6,398 nucleotides of DNA from QHWK01 sp035315685 (GTDB lineage: Bacteria > Acidobacteriota > Vicinamibacteria > Vicinamibacterales > CAVVIG01), in NCBI GenBank assembly GCA_035315685.1, contig DATFXR010000871.1:1-6398 (forward strand), given 5' to 3'. Below, in pieces: positions 1-4,390 of the stretch; positions within the stretch are counted from its first letter, which is position 1, and every line of letters starts with the position of its first letter. The translations under genes and the position numbers were made by a program. Below the pieces are notes generated by a model that was not told where the DNA came from, did no database searches, and saw only the letters and a program-made list of their open reading frames with translations.

Positions 1-1
1 G

Positions 2-1168
2 CGGCTCGACTCGCGGATGGCGGCCGGCATGCGCCGCGGCGGGGCGGTGATGCTCGGCAAGGCGAACCTGGACGAGTTTCCGTTCGGCGACTTCGGCATC
101 AGCTCTGTCGCCGGAACGATCGGCAACGCGTTCGATCCGACATTGAGCACGTCCGGGTCGAGCGGCGGCAGCGCGGTGGCCACGTCGACCAGCCTCGTCA
201 CGCTCGCGTTCGGAACGGACACCTGCAATTCGCTGTCGAACCCGGCGGCGTTCGCCGCGCTGGCGACGATCCGGACGACGCGCGGGCTGACGAGCCGCGC
301 CGGCGTGATGCCGCTGAATCCGTACAACGATGCCGTCGGGCCGCTCGCGAAATCGGTCCGCGAGGTCGCGCTGGTGCTCGATCAGGTTGCCGGCCCGGAC
401 GAAGAGGACGCGGCCACGGCGACGGCTGCGAGCCACCTCACCAGTCCGTTCGCCGCGGGGCTCGACGGGGCGTCGCTGAAGGGTGCGCGCATCGGTCTCT
501 TGCGTCAGCGCTTCGTCGGCTTCACGGGCGAGCGCGAGATCGCGGCGATGATGGACGCCGTCGCGAGGGAGCTGCAGGCCGCCGGCGCGACGGTGGTGGA
601 CGCGACCGCGGCGGACATCGAGGCGCGCTACCGGGCCGCGCGGAACGCCGAGCCGGGCGCGCTGAAGGCGGCCTGGCAGGCCTACCTGTCGCGCGGCTCC
701 CGCACCGGCGAGAACGTGATCACGATCGAGGAGTTGCTCGCGTCGGGCAAGCTTGCTCCCGACAGCGCGCGCCGCTTCGAGGTCGCGATGGCGCCGGTTC
801 CCGCCGGCGACGAATTGCGCAAAGCGCGCGAGGAGTTCGTCGCGAGCCGCGAGGCATTCCGCGATTTCTTCGTTCGGCTGATGGACGATCAGCGGCTCGA
901 CGCGCTGCTGTATCCCGCGAACCTGGCCAGGCCACACACGCACGAAGGCGGTCTCGAGCGCTTCGGCGGCGAACCGAGCACCTGCCAGGAGAGTGCGCTG
1001 ACCGGACTGCCCCAGGTGACCGTTCCGGGCGGCTTCATCGGCAACGGCCGCTATCCGTTCGGCATTTCGTTCCTTGGACGCCTGTGGACCGACGCGCGCC
1101 TGCTCGCGCTCGCCTATGCCTACGAGCAGGTGACCCATCACCGGCGGCCGCCATCGTTGAACCGCTAG
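2..1168 (+). CDS. Amidase-signature family hydrolase, 5'-truncated by the window edge
   Basis: Hydrolyses a carboxylic amide bond by the Ser-cisSer-Lys mechanism of the amidase signature family; the substrate cannot be told. The frame is open from base 2, and the ATG at 17 falls inside a conserved block (GAVMLGKANLDEF), so the true start lies upstream. Counting from that ATG, the glycine/serine loop GSSGGSA at residues 47-53 supplies the cis-Ser. GTDTCNSLSNPAA at 66-78 aligns with the usual GTDTGGSIRxPAA, so Ser72 is the expected nucleophile. The end (TGLPQVTVPGGF, then LAYAYEQVTHHRRPP) is a typical amidase C-terminus and the gene stops at TAG 1166-1168. Family members are usually about 450-550 residues, so roughly 100-130 N-terminal residues, including the catalytic Lys and any signal peptide, are missing. 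Odd feature: CN replaces the usual GG before the nucleophile. The family call is firm; GatA function is unlikely given this divergence and the lack of gatB or gatC here. Confidence 0.93.
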   Translation, partial: RLDSRMAAGMRRGGAVMLGKANLDEFPFGDFGISSVAGTIGNAFDPTLSTSGSSGGSAVATSTSLVTLAFGTDTCNSLSNPAAFAALATIRTTRGLTSRAGVMPLNPYNDAVGPLAKSVREVALVLDQVAGPDEEDAATATAASHLTSPFAAGLDGASLKGARIGLLRQRFVGFTGEREIAAMMDAVARELQAAGATVVDATAADIEARYRAARNAEPGALKAAWQAYLSRGSRTGENVITIEELLASGKLAPDSARRFEVAMAPVPAGDELRKAREEFVASREAFRDFFVRLMDDQRLDALLYPANLARPHTHEGGLERFGGEPSTCQESALTGLPQVTVPGGFIGNGRYPFGISFLGRLWTDARLLALAYAYEQVTHHRRPPSLNR

Positions 1169-1204
1169 AGCGGTTAACCACCGGGCGCTATTCCGCCGTG
1201 TGGA

Positions 1205-1225
1205 TCGGCCGGCCACGCCGGCCGA
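1205..1225. terminator. GC-rich hairpin downstream of the amidase, possible terminator
   Basis: TCGGCCGGC (1205-1213) and GCCGGCCGA (1217-1225) form a perfect 9-bp stem with a 3-base CAC loop, 36 bases after the amidase stop. No T-tract follows directly; the first T-run (GTTTT) is about 25 bases further on. It may stop or pause amidase transcripts but is not a textbook intrinsic terminator. Confidence 0.35.
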
Positions 1226-1285
1226 CGCGCGACGCGGGGGGTGGCGTGTTTTCAGCTTGCTCGTCTTCTCGGGTTCCCGGCCTGT

Positions 1286-1319
1286 TTTCTCTGTGCCTCT
1301 GTGTCTCTGTGGTTCACGA
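1286..1319. repeat. 8-bp tandem repeat, member of the widespread 'NHRDTEAQR' intergenic repeat
   Basis: Three 8-base units run head to tail: TCTCTGTG (1288-1295), CCTCTGTG (1296-1303) and TCTCTGTG (1304-1311), followed by GTTCACGA. On the minus strand this reads GAACCACAGAGACACAGAG and translates as NHRDTEAQRK. From memory, this string recurs in intergenic DNA of many environmental bacteria and produces spurious short proteins. It is non-coding here. Its function is unknown, and only this single copy is in the window. Confidence 0.7.
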
Positions 1320-1350
1320 CGCGGTAGGAAAGTGGAAACGCGACCGCGCC

Positions 1351-1380
1351 GTTGCAACAGATCTGCAACTCGGATTGCAG
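1351..1380. promoter_or_regulatory. Cluster of TTGCA-type inverted repeats, possible operator
   Basis: Three related hexamers lie about one helical turn apart: TTGCAA (1352-1357), CTGCAA (1363-1368) and TTGCAG (1375-1380). The last two form a 6-bp stem around a 6-base loop. GTTGCA (1351-1356) also pairs with TGCAAC (1364-1369), and CAGATCTG (1358-1365) is an 8-bp palindrome. The site is 118-147 bases before the small membrane peptide gene and could bind a regulator of it. No clear -35/-10 pair was found beside it, so the role is a guess. Confidence 0.25.
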
Positions 1381-1483
1381 TCGCGGGGTACGCGCCGGGT
1401 GGCCGGCGCCGTTCTTGTCCTGCCGCTGCACGGTCCGGCATTCGCTCGCACGGGGCACCGTGATTGCGACGAGATCGATACCC

Positions 1484-1494
1484 AAGGGGAGGTG
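1484..1494 (+). promoter_or_regulatory. Strong Shine-Dalgarno sequence for the small membrane peptide
   Basis: AAGGGGAGGTG contains GGAGGTG, a full match to the anti-Shine-Dalgarno complement, with GGAGG ending 5 bases before the ATG at 1498. It is the clearest ribosome binding site in the window and fixes the start of the 30-codon gene. The amidohydrolase, CPBP and M24 genes have no comparable site. Confidence 0.75.
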
Positions 1495-1497
1495 CCA

Positions 1498-1590
1498 ATG
1501 TATTGGGTTTTTGTCGCCGTGTTCACTGCGATCGCGTTTGGGTGGGTGACCGTTCGTCGGCGGCGCAAGTCTGATCAGAAGACCGCGTAA
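1498..1590 (+). CDS. 30-residue single-pass membrane peptide, unknown function
   Basis: Encodes 30 residues. An uninterrupted hydrophobic stretch at about residues 2-19 (YWVFVAVFTAIAFGWVTV) is followed by RRRRK at 20-24 and a polar tail ending QKTA. By the positive-inside rule this predicts one membrane helix with the N-terminus outside and a short basic cytoplasmic tail. The start is chosen from the near-ideal Shine-Dalgarno sequence just before it; the same frame is open further upstream, but that stretch reads through the tandem repeat and looks non-coding. A strong hairpin begins 28 bases after the stop, so the gene has the parts of a complete small transcription unit. I recognise no family. 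It could be a small regulatory or accessory membrane protein, and a type I toxin-like peptide cannot be excluded, although no antisense RNA is visible. Confidence 0.6.
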   Translation: MYWVFVAVFTAIAFGWVTVRRRRKSDQKTA

Positions 1591-1618
1591 GCGGACTTTC
1601 ATCAAACGCACCGATCGT

Positions 1619-1645
1619 CGCGGCCGGACGTATGTTCCGGCCGCG
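1619..1645. terminator. Strong 10-bp hairpin, probable bidirectional terminator
   Basis: CGCGGCCGGA (1619-1628) pairs perfectly with TCCGGCCGCG (1636-1645) around a 7-base loop. It lies between the rightward small peptide gene and the leftward amidohydrolase unit, where a shared terminator is expected. TCTCGCTCG follows on the plus strand, so there is no true U-tract; it may need Rho or act as a transcript-end stabiliser. Confidence 0.5.
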
Positions 1646-1730
1646 TCTCGCTCGAAGTGTCACGTCAACCAGATCGCTCGGCTGAACCCTTCTCGCGACG
1701 TCCTGCCGACAATCGTTCTCGCGACCTGCG

Positions 1731-1886
1731 TCACGGCGGCGCGGTGAGACGCACGGTGCGCGTTTCGGATTCGGAGACGTGGAAGACGCCGGGGAGGAGC
1801 TCGCGAAATTCGAACCGGCCATCCGATCCGGACACGCCAGCGCGCGTTTGCAACGGGTTGGCGATCGCTGCGGTGAGCCGCCTCAT
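1731..1886 (-). pseudogene. Remnant or small ORF resembling the end of a carboxypeptidase-regulatory-like domain
   Basis: On the minus strand, in the same frame as the amidohydrolase and starting 27 bases after its TAA, an ATG at 1886 opens 51 codons to a TGA at 1731-1733. From about residue 20 it reads GSDGRFEFRELLPGVFHV and ends TVRLTAPP. This matches the closing strands of carboxypeptidase-regulatory-like (transthyretin-like) beta-sandwich domains, whose typical form is DGRFxFxxLPPGxYxV followed by a VTL strand. Codon third positions are mostly G or C, as in real genes nearby. Such domains are about 80-90 residues, so the first half is missing and there is no signal peptide or Shine-Dalgarno sequence. 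The simplest reading is a decayed tail of a former gene. A translated small ORF in the amidohydrolase transcript, or a chance reading frame, remain possible. Confidence 0.35.
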
Positions 1887-1913
1887 ATGTGCGTTGAGAC
1901 GGCCGACTACGCC

Positions 1914-3698
1914 TTATGGCCGTCCGGCTGAGGTCGCGGGCGCCGATGGGCCCTGATACTGCACCTTGCCGCCGACGATCGTGTAAAGGATCTTCGTCGA
2001 CGGAATCTGGTCCTCGGGGACTGTCATCAGATCGTTCGAGAACACGGTGATGTCGGCGAGCTTGCCGGCGCGGAGCGAGCCCTTGATGCTCTCCTCGAAA
2101 CCAGCGAACGCCGCGTCGATGGTGTAGGAGCGCAGCGCTTCCATCCGGCTCATGCGCTGGTCGCCGTAGAAGACTGAGCCATCCTTCACTTTGCGCGATA
2201 CGGTCGCATGGAAGTTCGGAATCGGATCGATGTCCTCGACCGGCGCGTCGGTGCCGTTCGCAATCGTGGCGCCGCTCTTCATCAGCTTCTGCCAGACGTA
2301 GGCGCCTTCTTCCGCGCGCTTCGCCCCGAGTCGCGCGAGCACGAACACGGCGTCGGAGGTTGCGTGGATGCCCTGCATCGACGCGATCACGCCGAGCCGT
2401 CCGAACCGCGGGATGTCGGCGGCGTTCAGGTGCTGCGCGTGCTCGATCCGCCACCGCAGATCCCGGCTGTTCTTTTCGGGATGCTTCCGGAACGTGTCCT
2501 CGTAGATGTTCAGCACTTCGCGATTGCCCCGGTCGCCGATCGCATGGATCGCCATCTGATACTCGTTCTTGATCGCCAGCTCTGCGATCATCCGGACGTC
2601 GTCCAGGCTGTCGGTGGTGAGGCCGCTCGTCGCGAGATCCGCGTACGGCTCGAGCATCCAGGCGCCGCGCGATCCGAGCGCCCCGTCGATCGCCCGCTTG
2701 GTCGCCCGCACCGTGAAGCGCTTGTCACCGTAGTTGACGACGCGATATTTCGGCATGTCGGCGGCCAGGTTCTTTGCGTCCTCGCGCAGCATCATCCAGA
2801 CTCGGAGCGGCAGCTTGCCCTCGTCGACGACCTTCTTCATCACCTCGATCGTCAGCGGCGGCGAGCCGGCGTCCTGGACGCTCGTCAGGCCCTTGGCGAG
2901 GGCCTCGCGTGAGGCGAGCTCGATCACCTCGCGCAGGTCCGCTTCGACCTTCGCCGCCGTCCGGGTCGCCAGGTCGCGCGCGAGCGCGCCGGCAACGATC
3001 GATTGCGCCCGCTCGTTGAACAGTCCCGTGGCGTTGCCGTCCTTGTCGCGGAGAATCTTTCCGCCGTCGGGATCGGGCGTCGTCTTCGTGACCTCCGCCA
3101 TCTTCATCGCCAGCGCGTTCGCGAAGCCCGCGTGTCCGCTGGCGTGGGTGAGCCACACCGGATTGTTCGGCGCCGCCTTGCTGAGCGCGTCGTGCAGCGG
3201 AAAGCCCTCGACGTTCGGCGACGGCGTCTCCGACCATTTCTCCTGGTGCCAGCCGCGGCCGAGGATCCATTCGCCGGGCTTCGCCTTCTGCGCCGCCTCG
3301 CCGACCATGCGGACGATCTCGTCCCAGTTCTTTGCCGTGGCGAGCTTGAGGTTTTTCGCCGCGTCGCCGACGCCGGTGAAATGCACATGCGCGTCGATGA
3401 ACCCCGGCGTGGCCAGCGCGCCCTTCAGATCGATCACCGTGGTCGACGAGCCGACGTACGGCTGGATCTCCTGATTCGATCCGACGGCGACGATCGTGTC
3501 GCCTTTGGCCGCGAGTGCCTGCGCCTGGGGCCTGCCCTCGTCGACGGTCACGATCTTTCCGTTGCGCAGCACGAGATCGGCTGGGCTGACGGGTTGCTGT
3601 GCAGAGGATCGCTCGCCTGAAGCCTTCGCGCCACGTTCTCCAGCGCTGACGACGCTCACCGCCAGCGCGGCCAGCACAACCGACATGATTCGAATCAT
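1914..3698 (-). CDS. Secreted YtcJ-like metal-dependent amidohydrolase (Amidohydro_3 family)
   Basis: A 594-residue TIM-barrel amidohydrolase. Members cleave amide or related bonds with one or two bound metals; the substrate is not predictable here. Residues 1-19 form a signal peptide (MIRI, hydrophobic core, VVSA), so the mature enzyme is probably exported. A beta-sandwich strand (ADLVLRNGKIVTVDEG, 40-55) precedes the metal site H104-x-H106 in GFIDAHVHF. Further ligands expected for the family are H385 (AIHAIGDR), H420 (RIEHAQ) and D484 (NGTDAPVE); the DGALGSR block at 338-344 and SGH at 187-189 are also family hallmarks. The C-terminal KGSLRAGKLADITVFSNDL segment closes the beta-sandwich. 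Length is normal for the family (about 550-600). The first ATG (3698) is preferred because it lies 6 bases after a TACACT box; an ATG four codons later would also keep the signal peptide. There is no Shine-Dalgarno sequence. CPBP lies 24 bases upstream, so co-transcription is possible. Confidence 0.92.
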   Translation of the reverse strand: MIRIMSVVLAALAVSVVSAGERGAKASGERSSAQQPVSPADLVLRNGKIVTVDEGRPQAQALAAKGDTIVAVGSNQEIQPYVGSSTTVIDLKGALATPGFIDAHVHFTGVGDAAKNLKLATAKNWDEIVRMVGEAAQKAKPGEWILGRGWHQEKWSETPSPNVEGFPLHDALSKAAPNNPVWLTHASGHAGFANALAMKMAEVTKTTPDPDGGKILRDKDGNATGLFNERAQSIVAGALARDLATRTAAKVEADLREVIELASREALAKGLTSVQDAGSPPLTIEVMKKVVDEGKLPLRVWMMLREDAKNLAADMPKYRVVNYGDKRFTVRATKRAIDGALGSRGAWMLEPYADLATSGLTTDSLDDVRMIAELAIKNEYQMAIHAIGDRGNREVLNIYEDTFRKHPEKNSRDLRWRIEHAQHLNAADIPRFGRLGVIASMQGIHATSDAVFVLARLGAKRAEEGAYVWQKLMKSGATIANGTDAPVEDIDPIPNFHATVSRKVKDGSVFYGDQRMSRMEALRSYTIDAAFAGFEESIKGSLRAGKLADITVFSNDLMTVPEDQIPSTKILYTIVGGKVQYQGPSAPATSAGRP

Positions 3699-3704
3699 CG
3701 CGCT

Positions 3705-3712
3705 AGTGTAGC
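3705..3712 (-). promoter_or_regulatory. Putative leaderless -10 promoter element of the amidohydrolase
   Basis: On the minus strand GCTACACT is followed by AGCGCG and then the ATG at 3698. TACACT fits the TANNNT form of a -10 box, and 6 bases to the ATG would place transcription start at or next to the A of the start codon. The same octamer precedes the ATG at 4366. No convincing -35 hexamer is visible, and there is no Shine-Dalgarno sequence, in line with leaderless translation. Confidence 0.45.
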
Positions 3713-3722
3713 CCCGACGGGT

Positions 3723-4316
3723 TCAGCGGAGATACGCGATCCCGACCCGCAGTCGTCCAGTCGCCGCGTCGTCGAGGGCGGAGAGGACGACGATTGTGAG
3801 CAGTGCATGGGAGGCTGCGAGGGGAAGAAGACTGGGATGGCGATCGTAGATCCGGCACCAGGCAAGCGCGGCAACGAAAGTCACTCCGGTGAGAAACGGA
3901 TTCGGCAGATGCAGCGCCGCGAACATCGCGGCGGCGACGACGACGCCGGCGGTCCGTGAGGTCACGCGCTGCGCCTCGCGCAGCAGCACGATCTGAAGTG
4001 CGAACTGCTGCCCGAGCGCCCACAACAGCAGGATGACGGCGTCGGATGCCGCGAGCGGTCGCGAGTGCCAGGTGTGGCGCTGCCATCCTGCAGCGACGAG
4101 GACCGCAGCCGACGCGAGAGTGAAGATCACCGTCGGCGCGAGAGACGGGACGAGGTGCGACAGTCCGACGCCCGATTCTCGCGTGCGCCACGCCCGCGCG
4201 ACTGCGAGCGCCACGACGATCGCGCCGGCCGCCACCGCGACCCACCGTGGCGTGACCGGCGCGAGCAGCCAGGTGTAGGTGAGAACCGTGGCGAGAGTCG
4301 CGGCGGTGAAGGTCAC
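3723..4316 (-). CDS. CPBP-family (Abi/Rce1-like) intramembrane protein with degenerate protease motif 1
   Basis: A 197-residue, very hydrophobic protein with about five to six predicted membrane segments (around residues 5-20, 25-42, 60-77, 92-112, 122-150 and 163-180). It resembles CPBP intramembrane metalloproteases, which cut within membranes and are tied to prenyl-protein processing or bacteriocin self-immunity. Motif 2 is intact as FAALH (F132 to H136, followed by LPNP) and motif 3 as SHALL (H170). Motif 1, normally EExxxR, appears as GQQFALQ (Q103, Q104, Q107), so the glutamates and the arginine are gone. The protein may therefore be a non-catalytic or divergent member. The start used here is GTG 4316; it has no Shine-Dalgarno sequence and its TGA-overlapping leader ORF (4313-4366) may supply the real N-terminus through a frameshift. 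It ends 24 bases before the amidohydrolase start. The family call is fair and the function open. Confidence 0.72.
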   Translation of the reverse strand: MTFTAATLATVLTYTWLLAPVTPRWVAVAAGAIVVALAVARAWRTRESGVGLSHLVPSLAPTVIFTLASAAVLVAAGWQRHTWHSRPLAASDAVILLLWALGQQFALQIVLLREAQRVTSRTAGVVVAAAMFAALHLPNPFLTGVTFVAALAWCRIYDRHPSLLPLAASHALLTIVVLSALDDAATGRLRVGIAYLR

Positions 4317-4366
4317 TGCACGAGCGCGGCCGACCGCCGGACCGCGGCAATCAACGGTGCGCGCAT
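4313..4366 (-). other. 17-codon ORF overlapping the CPBP start: leader peptide or displaced N-terminus
   Basis: Minus-strand ATG at 4366 encodes MRAPLIAAVRRSAALVQ and stops at TGA 4315-4313, overlapping the CPBP GTG start by four bases (GTGA). The ATG lies 8 bases after a GCTACACT promoter octamer, matching the amidohydrolase arrangement. Either it is a coupled leader ORF, or it is the true N-terminus of the CPBP protein and one base has been lost or gained near 4313-4330 by mutation or assembly error. The CPBP frame has no ATG, GTG or TTG between GTG 4316 and the promoter octamer. Confidence 0.35.
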
Positions 4367-4371
4367 GGGTG

Positions 4372-4384
4372 TAGAGTGTAGCGT
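4372..4384 (+). promoter_or_regulatory. Putative -10 elements for the M24 peptidase
   Basis: Two TANNNT boxes lie just before the ATG at 4391: TAGAGT (4372-4377) and TAGCGT (4379-4384). The second is 6 bases from the ATG, the same spacing as TACACT before the amidohydrolase, and would give a leaderless transcript; the first would leave a leader of about 6 bases. No Shine-Dalgarno sequence and no clear -35 are present. The boxes overlap the opposite-strand CPBP promoter. Confidence 0.35.
4375..4382 (-). promoter_or_regulatory. Putative -10 promoter element for the CPBP unit
   Basis: GCTACACT on the minus strand is identical to the octamer before the amidohydrolase. It is followed by CTACACCC and the ATG at 4366, so transcription would begin at or a few bases before that ATG and about 50 bases before the GTG at 4316. 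It overlaps the plus-strand M24 promoter boxes, so the two divergent units may compete or share control. Confidence 0.4.
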
Positions 4385-4390
4385 CGAAAC

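Noticed and set aside
1286..1319. CRISPR-like repeat
   Set aside because: The units are 8 bases long, directly adjacent and without spacers; nothing else in the window repeats at CRISPR scale.
1084..1497. Upstream extension of the small membrane peptide frame to an ATG at 1084
   Set aside because: It would overlap the amidase end and read through the hairpin and repeat; the ideal Shine-Dalgarno before 1498 gives a better start.
1252..1611. 119-codon minus-strand frame containing NHRDTEAQRK
   Set aside because: The NHRDTEAQR segment is a translation of the 8-bp tandem repeat, and the frame also covers the small membrane peptide gene on the other strand.
1657..1956. 99-codon plus-strand frame across the gap and the amidohydrolase end
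   Set aside because: Composition is Arg/Pro-rich without a motif, and it lies opposite the better-supported domain relic.
2208..3620. Plus-strand open frames of 181-246 codons inside the amidohydrolase region
   Set aside because: They are complements of a well-supported gene, have no motif or ribosome binding site, and several overlap each other.
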